Part shown: piece by piece, positions 1 to 11,033 of the stretch | Layout of the letters: each line of letters opens with the position of its first letter | Numbering within the stretch: the stretch's first letter is position 1 | Assembly: GCA_012932865.1 (NCBI GenBank) | Contig: SAXG01000004.1 | Span: 1,488,001 to 1,552,000, forward strand | Reading direction: 5' to 3' | Length of the DNA: 64,000 nt | DNA from: Amylostereum areolatum | Taxonomy: Eukaryota; Basidiomycota; Agaricomycetes; Russulales; Stereaceae | Program-made: the position numbers and the translations under genes | The notes under the pieces: generated by a model | What the model was told of the DNA's origin: nothing | Database searches by the model: none | Seen by the model: only the letters and a program-made list of their open reading frames with translations

Positions 1-820
1 TCGCTATAGAGACAACGTCCGATACGAAACAGAGAGGGGGGATCGATCGTCGGCGTTTTTTAATGTAAGAGATCGAGCTTAAGCTCTTAGCGGGGTGGAT
101 GGCGTACCTGGATGCCACCGGGGAGGTTCACAGAGGAGAGCATCAGGATGGCGTCCTGGCGCGAGTTGGCGTCCACCTTCCAGCGTTTGGGCTGGACCTG
201 CATGTGCACCCGCGCAATTCAGTGCCCCGCCGAACAGGGTCAGAAATATGCAGCGCGACGGTCGTGGACGCGCGCATTTTGCGGCGAGAAAAAGCACCCG
301 TACCTCCGTAATACGGCCCACGACGAGATCCCCAATCTCTGGATTATATCTGTACGACGTCGGGAGATACAGAGATGTAAAGCAAAAGGACAAATGCTAT
401 ACCTTGTCCGCAACGCACGCACCGTCACTAGTTTATTGACGCGTTCGATAACCCCGGCGACTGACGCGATGACGTCCTCTTTATCCACGTACGTTCCATG
501 GCCGCTATAAGAAGAAGAAAAATCGGTGTCCCGAAGAATTTTCGTATGTATCTTGTAACCTACCGCATAAATGCCTGCGAAGAGGTGATAGGTTCACCAG
601 GACAAGCCACTTTTGCATTCCCCGAGTCAAAGTCCTCTGTTAGATCGACATCCATGTGCAGGTCCTCGTCGTCCTCTTCAATCGGCGGATCAACTCCGCC
701 CATGTGATTCCCCGGTGCAAAAGGAGAGTTCGACGAGAACGACGTAAAGGCTATCATGGCCTGTAGGGCTGTGTTGGTGAGCAAAGAAGAGCTGGAACAG
801 TCAGACTCGGGCTTTGTCAT
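1..820 (-). CDS. RRP4: Exosome complex subunit Rrp4 (5' part, cut by window edge)
   Basis: Rrp4 (EXOSC2 in animals) is a cap subunit of the RNA exosome, which degrades and trims RNA 3' ends in nucleus and cytoplasm. Reading leftwards, exons are 820-564, 504-403, 349-304, 197-108 and the first codon of a fifth exon at 3-1; all junctions are GT-AG and in phase. The spliced product has the Rrp4 N-terminal block (CPGEPITSSQAFMRGHGTY, then VIASVAGVIERVNKL) followed by the S1 RNA-binding domain (PEIGDLVVGRITEV, then KRWKVDANSRQDA and LPGGIQ). The KH-like domain must lie beyond the left edge. The start at 820 opens an acidic N-terminus; an in-frame ATG about 20 codons further in is an alternative. 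Next gene on this strand is the MYND gene about 1 kb upstream. Confidence 0.93.
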
Positions 821-1841
821 ATTTAGGCTCGTAAAAAATCTCTGCCGGTCCAGATGACACAGAAAGCGGGTAACCTTGTGACACTTACGTTTTAGCTTGG
901 GGGGGGGGGGGCGTCGGGGGTGGAAGGGGATGGAGGAGGGGCCGCTGTATTGAGAGATTGAGGTCGTCAAGAGTTGGTCAATGTTCACAGAATGGGTGCC
1001 AAACACCGGAAAGGCACAGCATTTGCAGCACGTGGACCAACATTCTGGCATTTTTTTCCGTATCAGGATGGAATTAGCATGCAACAAATACCCTCAAAGT
1101 TGGGCCGCAGTCAAACCACCCACGCTCGAACGAAGTCCGGAGCCATGCAACCGGGTTCTTTCCAACCGTAGTCGTTTCCGCGACTTATCGGGTCAGTTGA
1201 GTGAGCTTGGGGGAGATTGAGCTACAGCGGCACGTTTGAGGATGCTGTATGAGCCCCGACGCGTCTGTGGCGGCTCATGTGGCGATGATAGACCAGCCTA
1301 GCCTCCACTCTCATGCAGTTGCAACCCTGCACGCTTCCCCAGTGCGATACTAAACGCACCTCCGCCGAAGCCTTCTACCATCCACTCCGAATACGCGTAC
1401 GTACATCAGAAAGGCAATGTCTATCCTGGAGAGCCGGCGGCAACATCTGCGTTCGTGTCATGTCAGTCCATAAATTACAGCAAATTGCATTAGGGTATTA
1501 GATCTAGTAGAGATACCGCAGGCTTGAAGTACAGAGCATAAATATAGAGGTGCAGGTGCGATGGATGTGAGGATAAATTAGAGAGCGACGACGAGGATAA
1601 ATAGGGCGGCGGTACATTCTGATGGATACGAGGGAGCGGACGTCGAAGGAATGTGGAAGGAGCGTGGAGGGATCGCGAAGATATAAGCACACGATTTGAT
1701 ACAGCTTCAATACACGAGGGGATTGTGGCTGCAGCGCGCGCGCGTGGACAAAGAGGTTAAAGGGGAAAGAAGTCAGCGCCTGTGAAGAAGCCGAAGGGAC
1801 GAGGTGGCGTCTTACTGATGTACAGTACACGTTGTGTTCAT
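821..1841. other. Intergenic, no gene seen
   Basis: Between the RRP4 start and the stop of the next minus-strand gene no reading frame looks protein-like on either strand. A run of 13 G lies at 899-911, just upstream of RRP4 (poly-C on the coding strand). The stretch should hold the RRP4 promoter and the 3' untranslated region of the MYND gene. Confidence 0.6.
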
Positions 1842-2656
1842 TTACTTGTATGCGAGGAAATAAGCGGAAAGAGCGGGGAGGTCATTGGAGCCGGCGTCGG
1901 CGTAGCCTTGTCTCCTCGAACCGTTATATTTGAGCACGATGACGGGCCCGCACCACGGTCTTGCCGCGGCGCCGGATGTAATACGATATATCGCCCGGTT
2001 GATCGGAGATCCCGAGGACAAAGAGAGAGGGGAGTAGAAGACGTGGAGGGGGAAGCGCAAAGGCTCGCCGTTGAGACCTTGGGTGAGCACGACGCTATTC
2101 ACCTGACCAGAGGGGAAAAACTCCTGTAGGAGTGGCGTCGGGCACGAGCCCTGAGTCGGCGTCTGCGGCGGCTGGCAGTTGACGGTGATGATACGTGGAC
2201 GATCTGTGTGAGAGGGCAACGGCGGGCGCGGCACGGCGCGAATGCGATGAGAGACTGAGACACGGCCGACGGGGGCTACTGGACGCGCGATTGCGCTCCG
2301 ATTTCCAAACGCACCTTCTTCTGGCGCGAAATAGATGGCGGTCACCGCGGTAATTTGGGGCACAGCAGGCGGCGGGGTGGCAATCATGTTGTATTGTTGC
2401 TGAGAGGTGCTCACGGCGACACATTCGCGTCGGTGGCGGGGCCAGTCCTGGAGCGCGAAAGGATCGGGCGCGTCAAAGTCGGAAAGAGGGCGGTGCAGCG
2501 GGGATCAATCGACCGCGCGAGCATCAAGGGACGACGTACGCTGTTGAGATGGTCCGCAGTACAGTACCAGGCGTTCTGGCAGCGACTACACCACATCGAA
2601 GTGGGCTTGCAGCAAACGGTGCATGGGTAATTGATAAGAGGCGAGGAGGTGTTCAT
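1842..2656 (-). CDS. Small N-terminal MYND zinc-finger protein
   Basis: Two exons, 2656-2540 and 2447-1842, joined in phase 0 over a 92-bp intron (GTACGT...CTCCAG), give about 240 residues. The N-terminus is a complete MYND zinc finger split by the intron: CTVC, WCSRCQNAWYC and, after the junction, DWPRHRREC, matching CxxC-CxxC-YC-WxxHxxxC spacing. MYND fingers bind proline-rich peptides in partner proteins. The remaining 200 residues are Pro/Ser-rich at first and then resemble no family I can name. A MYND finger at the very N-terminus with a long unknown tail is a common arrangement in mushroom fungi. The next gene upstream, RBM8A, is divergent. Function unknown. Confidence 0.82.
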
Positions 2657-3530
2657 GACGCGTGAGCTGGGCCGTGGTCGTGACGAGGGAGAAGCCTGGA
2701 AGTCTGGAAGCGGGAAGGGGGAGACGTAGCCTAGAGAAGTGCAGTGGGTGAAGAAAGATCGTTGAGGGCAGCGTGACGGCGGGCGCGGCCTTTTATGTGT
2801 GCCATCGGAGCTTGCATCCCATTCGTCAAACCGAGGACTCGATCTCCAATGTCGTTCAGGAGCTCGGAACGGAACCGCGCGGAGCGGTAGTACAGGCCTT
2901 GTGTGGTTGTCTGTCAGAGGGTGGGGACGCAGACCGGGGACTGGCGGTCGCCATCGCACTTGATGTCGTATTCCGGGACGGAGGGGGTCAGTCTGCAGAA
3001 GATCGGGACACGTCCAGACGATTACGTTCTGTGTCGGTCGCGGAGAAAAAGGAGGTCGGAACAGCCAATAGGATGCGGCATTTGACCAGGGACGCGCACG
3101 AGCAAAGACTCCATTTGCCAACAGGCTGGCACGGGCTGCGACCTCGACTGACCGCGAAACGTTGAACGCGGAGACAAAAATATTTCACGCGCGCGGGATT
3201 ACATGGCTCGGACATGGACGACACCACGTCAACGCGCTTGTAACGTCTGCGGTGGCAGGGCGAGAGACGACGACGAACAACAAACTCGAGAGCGTAACGC
3301 GCGTAACCGCCTCCTCAAACGCTGCGTGTGCCTCCAGCTGATAGCGCTGATCGTCCAACTCAACTTGCAAGGCAACGCGCTCAACATCCTGCCGTCTCGG
3401 CGTCGGCCGGCATTCTCGGCCGGCATCAGCCCAATTAGGCACACCGGGCTGCACGCTCCCCCGGCGCCCGAGGACCGTTTGCTCAACCGCTTGGCCTCGT
3501 CCACGACCCAAGTCCACGACGACCATCATC
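2657..3530. promoter_or_regulatory. Divergent intergenic region between MYND gene and RBM8A
   Basis: The 874 bp separate two divergent start codons and should carry both promoters. Open frames exist on both strands around 3190-3550 (one on the minus strand could form an amphipathic helix), but none has a recognisable domain, a good splice context or an ATG that avoids overlapping RBM8A. I do not call a gene here. Confidence 0.45.
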
Positions 3531-4340
3531 ATGTCCGACGATGAGATGAACATCGACCAAGGTGAGTGCCACGAGCTATCGCTAGCTTCTTATCCAATTC
3601 ACGCTTCTACTCAGTCGCCAGCGGCGGTGGGCCAGTGCGCAAACGAGGACGTGGTTTCCAAAACTCGGCCGGTTAGAATGCACCGCTCTTCTCCTGTCAT
3701 CGCGGCTCGAGTCTGAACCTGTCGATCATGCTTTGCTAACAGGTGGCAACGAAGGAGGTGTCGCTTCCGAACAGACCTTCGACAGAGTCGAAGCACGCGA
3801 TTCAGACACCAGAGCAGCGCGATGTCAGTCCTCTTTTCTTGCGTTCTCCGTCGTCCCCGCTCACGACCATCTCCCGCACCTTTCCGCCGCGCGTCCGGTT
3901 CGTATCTATCACGCAGCCGTTGAGGGTTGGATAGTGCTGGTGACGAACGTGCACGAGGAGGCGACGGAGGAGGATGTGTCCGAGAAGTTTGCAGAGTATG
4001 GTGAAATCAAGAATCTGCATCTCAACCTTGATCGGAGGACGGGATACGTCAAGGTGTGCCGCATCCCCTTCACTTTATTCTTCCATCATCCCCAGTTCTC
4101 GTGCGAACCCCTTTCGCTCGTGCTGACAACCTGTGTTTGCAGGGCTACGCTCTCGTGGAATACGAGACCATGGCGGAGGCCCAAGCGGCCATCGACGGTG
4201 CTTCCGGTACCACCTTGCTCGAACAACCGCTGCAGTGCGACTACGCGTTTGTACGGCCCCCACCTGCGGGTCCCAAAAAAGGAAGGGGTCGAGACGGCAG
4301 AGGTCGTAGCGCAAGTCCTTCCCGCCGTCGAGGAGATTGA
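3531..4340 (+). CDS. RBM8A: RNA-binding protein 8A / Y14, exon-junction complex core
   Basis: Y14 binds Mago to form the core heterodimer of the exon-junction complex, which is left on spliced mRNA. Exons 3531-3561, 3615-3671, 3743-3823, 3917-4053 and 4143-4340 join in phase to 167 residues, the normal Y14 length. The N-terminal tail has the basic [13 protein letters not shown] stretch. The single RRM starts at [20 protein letters not shown] and runs through [23 protein letters not shown]1 (GYVKGYALVEY) is split by the last intron. The protein ends in the expected Arg/Ser-rich tail. HP1 follows 312 bp downstream on the same strand. Confidence 0.95.
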
Positions 4341-4652
4341 AGGCCGCAGACTTCTCCCCGTGTTCCATGTAATCATAATATTCTTTATTGCTGATCCAAC
4401 GCTTTCGAACGCGCCATTTGCTCTTCAATGATATCCACGACCATACGCCATTAGAACCCTTGAAATCTAGTGGAAGGCAGAAGGAAAGTACTGAGATCAA
4501 CACCCTTGTACTCGCCACCGACGGTGCACACTTCGCCGTCGCGCGTCAAGCGGAGTTCGAAACGGCGCGTGTTGAATTCGCACGCCCTTGTTGTTCGCTG
4601 TCGGCGACGCGTTTGCCTCCTGCCACGCCCACTCCTTTCCTTTGTACTCGCC
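4341..4652. other. Short intergenic region between RBM8A and HP1
   Basis: It holds the RBM8A 3' end and HP1 promoter. An AT-richer stretch around 4366-4450 follows the RBM8A stop. No gene seen. Confidence 0.5.
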
Positions 4653-5654
4653 ATGCCCCGTCACGCCACAAGCGATAGTGAAGAAGAGGTCACATCTACG
4701 AAGAAGAAGCAAGTTGTGGAGGAAGAACAAGAGGTAGACGTGGCCGACAGCGTTGAAGAAGACGAGCAAGAATACGAGATCGAGGCCATAATCAAGGCCA
4801 GTCTATCCGTCTTTCCTGAGGTACGTGCCCACTCTCGCTTTCATCGACGAGTGTGCTAGAACATCTGTAATGCAGGGGAAACTCGGGTATTTCGTGAAGT
4901 GGAAGGACTTTGGCGAAGGAGACAATAGTTGGGTCTGCGAGGAGGATGCAGAGTGCGTGGGGCGCGTTCTCTCATTTCTTCTCAAAGCTGACGCGCCCAT
5001 ACCTTACAGGGGTGCCCATGATCTTATCCATGAGTTTTGGAAGAAACATCCTAACAAAATGAGGGAAAAATCCGCGATCGGGAGGAAGGTCGCAAAAGAG
5101 GTGGAGAAGAAGGAGTCTGCCTCGGCGTCGGCGTCGGCGTCGGCATCGAAGCGCCGACCGCGCGCCACTGCCAAGTACGAGACGGATGGCGAAGAGGAGG
5201 AGGAGTCCAAGACGAAGAAACGGCCACGTAAGAGCAACGGCTCGGCCGCTCCTGCGAAGAAGTCAAAAACGCGTACGCCTTCTGTGGATGAAGAAGAGGT
5301 GACAGAAATCAACAACTACTTCCACCCGATTGTCGAAAAGAAGTACAAGGAATTGCCCAGCTGGGAGAATTTGGTGACGCGCATCGACACCGTCGAAAGA
5401 TCGGCCAAAGACGATTCGCTTTACGTATATTTCCAAATGTGCGCCTCAATTCATTCACCACTTCGTGCGCTGACCTGGGTGTGTAGGAAAAGTCAACCGC
5501 ACCCATGCGTTGAAAAGTCCGAAGTTGCCATGGATAAGTTCCCTCGCAAGGTATGTCGCGTGTAACCTTGGCCTTCCTTACTCACTGACCACGGGTCCAG
5601 TTGATCCAATTCTACGAGGGGAACCTACGCTGGAAGTCGTCGGAGGGCGCTTGA
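4653..5654 (+). CDS. Heterochromatin protein 1 (chromodomain plus chromoshadow domain)
   Basis: HP1 reads H3K9 methylation and compacts silent chromatin. Exons 4653-4820, 4876-4952, 5010-5438, 5487-5550 and 5601-5654 give 263 residues. After an acidic N-terminus the chromodomain begins at EYEIEAII and continues GYFVKWKDFGEGDNSWV, with the aromatic-cage Tyr and Trp in place, then HDLIHEFWKKH. A lysine-rich hinge follows, containing an alternating Ser/Ala tract (encoded by TCGGCG repeats near 5118-5146). The chromoshadow domain runs from LPSWENLVTRIDTVER through LYVYFQM to the C-terminal LIQFYEGNLRWK helix used for dimerisation. Exon 4 is the least conserved part and its frame rests on splice phase. 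The gene is the likely Swi6/HP1 orthologue. Confidence 0.92.
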
Positions 5655-7811
5655 GGTCGACTGGTGCTCTTTTCCTATCAAAGCGCTGCGGTTCCCATCT
5701 TGCCCAAACCTCTTGCCTTTTTCACATCCATGGTCGTCTCCTAAGCCCCTTACTGATGCACCCCGTGCCATTCTGCCGTTCCCCTAGCTCTGCTTCTCAC
5801 CATCATTTCTCTCCTCCTGTCTTCTATATAAGCTCTCCTCTTTGCTGTTATACATATGGTTGCTCACCGTGTCGGCCAAGGACCAAGGCCCATTTATGAA
5901 TATTCTTGACGCGTCACCCCTGAGCGTGAGGTTGAAGTTCGAGTCAATCTTCGAAGCAAGCGTCAGGTCGTTGCAATTTGTACGAACGGCAAACATACGC
6001 GCAAGACGACGAGAGGACGTCGTACCCCAGGAGCGTTCGGCACACGTGCACCATGAGCGCTGTCGTGATCCACACCCACGATCGCAAGCAGTTGTCTACA
6101 AAAGCTTCAGTACTCATTAGCCCTGCAGGTCCGCCTCAGCCTTCAGGTCTGCCTCCTTATTCTACGACCATGAGCGAATTTACGTACGGTATTACTGGCA
6201 GCTCACACTGCGGAGATTATTTTTGTTTTTTCCAGAAATCCGTTCGATGACTCTTTGCGTTGGTGCCACACCCCATCACGCGTTCATTCCCCTCCATGTC
6301 TGGAGCGCGTTCCCGGCTCGGCTCGCTGCGTCACTTTGTTAATACTCCCAGCTCTCCATCAGGTACTTACTTGCCCCTGTTTTGTCTAAAAGACACACTT
6401 ACGCTCACGTCTGGACACAGTCAAAGCAGCTCGTCAGACCCACGCTCTGATATGTCCATTGTCCATATCATAAGAAACACGATCTTCAGGGCAGAGCGAG
6501 CCTAGATGGGCCGGTACGTGCTCTGCGTTGCTTTCCCCCTAAGCTCAGTAGGGTAAGGGCCAAGGGGGGCCTCCACAGAACGATCCTCGAAAGAAGATCG
6601 TCTTTTGTCGCTTAGCGAGTTAGTGGCCGTGCCCGTGGGCATCAATTCACAGCTCGAACTTTGTCTCTGGGCGGCGACGGGGTGGGTGGGCCAACACCCC
6701 GGGGCGGTCCCATCTCAAGATTTCGCGATGTCATACATTTCCCCATCTCCGTTGTCCCATCCCCGGTCGTCGACCACACCCGCACGGATCTCTATGCAAC
6801 CGACCGACATCAGCCTCGGTATCTTTCGGATATTTCCTGCATATAACCTCATATATCTCATGTAGAAGACCCTGGCCTGAGCCTTTTGTACTAGGAGTGT
6901 ACTCGGCATCGCGACAACGGCGCACTCCCTGAGTGAATTGCCACCGATCGCGTCACCCGAGACGATGTCGATGACCACAGTTGTCGAGGCTGTGTGGCCC
7001 GCGACGGAGTGTATCCTGTGCACGTTGACTTGTAGAGTTTATGTACAAATGTGTACTTGTTATACCTGGCTTGGCTCGAACGTAAACTCAGGAATGTGTC
7101 AGTGTGATAAGATATGTAGGAAAAAGTAAGAACGGAAGGAACGTGGACGGCGGAGGAGGTGGGTCTTCAACTGTGAGAATTACTTTTACATGTTTATGGC
7201 GGGCGATCCACTGCGGTTAGAGCCGCACCTCTGGCACATAGGGGAGCGACAACCACGCAGCACGGAGCCCTTGTCGCTGGCGCTTGGAGGCCCAGAAAGA
7301 CGTCGAGCGATGACCTTGTTTATTTAATGGTGGAGCGACCCTAGAATTCTGTTGGGCCTTGAGACGTGGAGGAAATGAACATGACATAGAACGGTGATCG
7401 GAAGTAAGATACAGGTAGGACCACAGACACGAGAGTCAGAACAAAGAAGAATGGGGATGAACATGTGCATGGTAGGTTAGAACAGTACTGTATCGATCGA
7501 ACAGAACGACCACGACGTGAACACCCAAAGGCGGGACAGAAAATCCACGAACGAGAAGGGAGAAATCCACACAACACGATGGCGACGGCACGCAGAATCC
7601 AGCGGTGCGTTCGAGTCCCGTTGGGTATCCCTCGCCACACGTTAATCACATACTGACATAAGTATAGCACCACCCACACCCCTACACTCCCGCCCACCCC
7701 ATATTCGAGCAGCGATACACTGCCTCCAACAGGGACCGTTTAGCAGTGATATATGAAAGATGAGGTCCGCCGCCCCAACCCCAGTGCTTATCATCAATGG
7801 TATTCAGATCT
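5655..7811. other. About 2.2 kb without a confidently supported gene
   Basis: The best candidate is a short plus-strand frame with ATG at 6054 that could splice at GTATTA/TTCCAG around 6190-6235 and stop near 6340, giving some 80 residues with no known domain. Small open frames near 6715-7023 and 7341-7697 on the minus strand have no domain and no convincing start context. The first part should hold the HP1 3' untranslated region, the last part that of the minus-strand gene ending at 7812. Confidence 0.4.
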
Positions 7812-10758
7812 TCAGAGCTCGACGTGGGACACGCTTGTGGCTACCGGCGCCGCAGCGGTCGAAGTCGATTCGTCCGGCCTGATCTCGTCCGCGATGCTAT
7901 TGGCAGCCTCCACCGTCTCCGCGCGGGCGAACGCTTGCTCGACCTCCTCCTTGCTGCGTCCGACCAGAAGTCCAGGGTTGGCGGCCTCAGGCGCGGCAGG
8001 ATGTCCTTCGTCGTCAACGATAGGGAGAATGGACACTTCAGGGTCGGCTGCCTCGATCTCCTCGTCTTCCTCCGTCTCGGGCGGCAGCACGCCGAAGATG
8101 CGTTCGCCACTGCGCCTGATGCGGCGTAACCGCGTCTGGAAACCCATGACAACATCCTCGACCTCGGACTCGAGCTCCTCGAGCGCAGAAAGGACGGGGT
8201 TAGCCGGGGGCGATGGGTGGGTGCCATTCTGCATGGCCATGGAGTCCTCTGCGAAGTTTTCGGCTCCTATATAAAGGATGATCAGAATTACGGCGTTGGA
8301 CAGGATGCTGAGCTACTTACGGCGAACAAGGTCGTGGTAGCGCTGCCAGTCGCCGTAGCTGACGTCGTCGAGCCAGACGTAATCGATTCCGATATCGGCC
8401 TGGGCGGTTTCGGCAACATCTTTGACCGTGGTGATGGCTTGGGAAACCTATCGAACGCCATGAGTGAGGAACCAACCTGCAGTCGCGACGTAGGTACGCA
8501 CCTCTTGGATCTCCAAGTCCATTCGAGATTGGTACCAGCCATTGACGAGCTCCTCCGTCTCTGTGAGGCGTGTGGAGAACTTTGTTTGTACCTTCTCGAG
8601 GACGCGGTCCCATAGACCGGACTTCTCGTCATCTTTCCTAGTTTCCTTCTTGAGGTTGTTCAGGTAAGCCTCCGCGCCCTTGAGGTAGCGCTCTGCCTCC
8701 TCCACGAGGTTGTCGATGCTGGTCTTGATATCTTCGTTCGCCTTGAGTTCCTGAACGGCCACCTTGCGCATATTGACAATTATTTTGCGCAACGTCTTCT
8801 TTTGCTCCTTGACCAGGGCATCCAGTTCGTCCTCCCACTTCATATGCCGAGCTAAAAGGACAGCACGCTTCTCCGCGACGATGGCCGCTTGCTTCCTCTT
8901 GAGTTCTTCCTCTTCCTCGGGTGTCAAAGCTGGTGTTTCCCGAGGCGCCGGCGGTTCAAATGAGGTCACGGGCATCTCCTCGTCGGACAGACCGAGTTCG
9001 GCGTAGAATGCATCTAGGTCGGGATCCTCAAAAGGCTTGGATGACGAAGAGGGCACTTCAGCCGTTTCAGCGACGGATTCAGAGAGGGCGTCGAAGGCTT
9101 CCGTGGGTTCATCCACCTCTTCAGGCTGGGGAACGGCTGCAGGGGTGGGTTCTGAAGAAGGCTCAAACTCGGCATCCTGCACCTCAGACTCGGAATCTTC
9201 AACGGGAGAGATGACTGTCTCGACGGGAACTGGAGCAATGGACTCCTCCGTTATGGGAGTGCCTGGCGTAGGAGTTGCATCACTGACAGCAAGGGTGGAA
9301 GAGGATAAGGTGGGCTTCGCAACGGTTTCCGGCTCAGCGGTAGGTTCGGGAACGGCCACGGGTGTTTCAGCCACCTTCAAGACAACTTGTGTCTCTACCT
9401 CTGGGACAGGGATCTGCTCGGGCTCAGGCGTGGCTGTGACGATCGGGGACGCCACAGGGACACTGGTGTGGGTACGTTCACCGCGGCTGAGCTCCTTGAC
9501 GCTCTCCCAAATTTTCGCGACCTGTGGATCGACAAACTTCCGACGCTGGGCCTGGAGGATCTGGACTAAACGCCCGAGCGCCAACTTGACGCGGCTCCAC
9601 AATGGTCCGAGGTAGGGTTTCGCGCGCTGGTATCCGGCGTATGACTTGTCCATGGTCAATAAAACGTAAGGCTCGGCAACTTGTTCGTAGTGCACTAGGG
9701 TGCTTCGAGCGAAACGGACATGACGGCCCAGATGTTGTTCGTATTTTTGTTCAGCAGCTGAGCGGTAAGGCTCGACCAAGGCCTCGACGCGGCGGATCTG
9801 GGGCGTTACGTAGTTGTGATATTGCGGAACTACGTAGCGGTAGTATTGAGGTACGACCAGCTTGTTCCACTGGGGTGCGACGCGGGTGTTGAACTCGACC
9901 TGGGCGCGCTGCACGACAGGAGCAGCAATTTGGATGGCTCGATCGGCATATGGCCTGACGCGCTCCACGTGAGGCGCGATGGAAGGATGGGAGACGACCG
10001 CATGGAATGTGGGGAGGAGATAGGGCTCCAGCACAAGGCGTCTGTATTCTGAGAGGCCTCGACATACGGGTGACTTGAGTTCTGCGTCGGACGGGCATAC
10101 AGACAAGGAGTATATGGTGAAGAATAGGAGGAGATAACGAAGGAGGGAATCAGCCAGACTCGACTTTCGCCCCTTTCGTTTCTAAAGCTGGCGATGAGAA
10201 CACTGTAAGAACATACAGCATAGCAACACACCTTACCACCTTTCTTTGGCTTAGGCTTCTCCCGTCTGTATTTCTTGGCTAGAGATTCCTCCTGTAGAGC
10301 GCATGGTGAGTCAAAATCATATCCTCGCAAGACGATAGAGGAGAAGGAAATGAGGGGGCATCATGAACAAGCCCGTAACAGGTCAGTCAGTGACGGCTCG
10401 CCCGACACTGTGGCGAGGACGTCCCTTCCCGGATGAGAAATAGATATCTCATATAATCGATATCCAACAGGGATATGCGGCCGTATGGTCAACATCTCCA
10501 CACCACCCCAAAGCCGTCTAGACACCTGCCACCTCTCTGGCGAATGCAACAACACATCGAATAGACAACCTCACTTGAGAGAGATTATGTACTCACTATG
10601 TCACCCTCATCCTTTGATTTCCCATTCGCTAGTGGGCTTGACTGTTCTGGCGCATGAGAGAGGTTGGACACGCGTGTCTTGGCAGAAGCGCGGGGGACTG
10701 CTTGTGATGAATTGGAGCGCGTGGCTGGCGCTGTGGGCGCCCGGCGCGTTACGACCAT
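7812..10758 (-). CDS. Membrane-anchored coiled-coil protein, She10/Osw7-like
   Basis: Exons 10758-10597, 10291-10232, 10181-8502, 8447-8321 and 8266-7812 are all in phase and give 827 residues. Residues 1-80 are basic and disordered; a hydrophobic segment LLRYLLLFFTIYSLSV at about 86-103 would act as a signal anchor, followed by CPSDAELKSPVCRGL with two Cys. Then comes a helical repeat region rich in Pro/Tyr (APQWNKLVVPQYYRYVVPQY), a long Pro/Glu/Val-rich disordered stretch, and a C-terminal coiled coil from about EEEEELKRKQAA to KKETRK. The acidic tail is low complexity. Layout and the SPVCRGLSEYR motif resemble fungal proteins related to yeast She10/Osw7 (outer spore wall assembly), a link made from memory of the family, not proven. 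The first intron (305 bp) is unusually long and could hide a small exon. It shares a 275-bp promoter with the next gene. Confidence 0.75.
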
Positions 10759-11033
10759 GTCGAATATGTTCTCGCGACAAGCGACGAGAGTATAGTTATT
10801 AGGGAGTTGAGAAAGGAGTGGAGGAGAGACGGAACGGCAACCTGGCGACAACTTGAAAGATGACCACGTCGTTCCTTTTCGACGCAAGCAACTTGCCTCG
10901 TGGGAATATCCTTGCGTAAGCGCGCCATTGAGGCGCTCGTCACGCTTGCGCTTGTCTCTTCGCCATCGTCCACGACGACCACGGCCATCTTCCACTCGTT
11001 TTCACGTTCATCAGTCTTCATTTTCTCGTCTCA
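10759..11033. promoter_or_regulatory. Bidirectional promoter region
   Basis: Only 275 bp separate the minus-strand ATG at 10758 and the plus-strand ATG at 11034, so both genes must be driven from here. No particular factor site is obvious by eye. Confidence 0.5.

Noticed and set aside
3185..3553. Possible gene between the MYND gene and RBM8A
   Set aside because: Frames on both strands overlap each other and the RBM8A start; the predicted helix alone is not enough evidence.
7570..7640. tRNA-like signal (GTTCGAGTCCC with GGCGA and TCGCC about 55 bases apart)
   Set aside because: The span is too short for a tRNA, the T-stem does not pair and no anticodon arm can be drawn on either strand.
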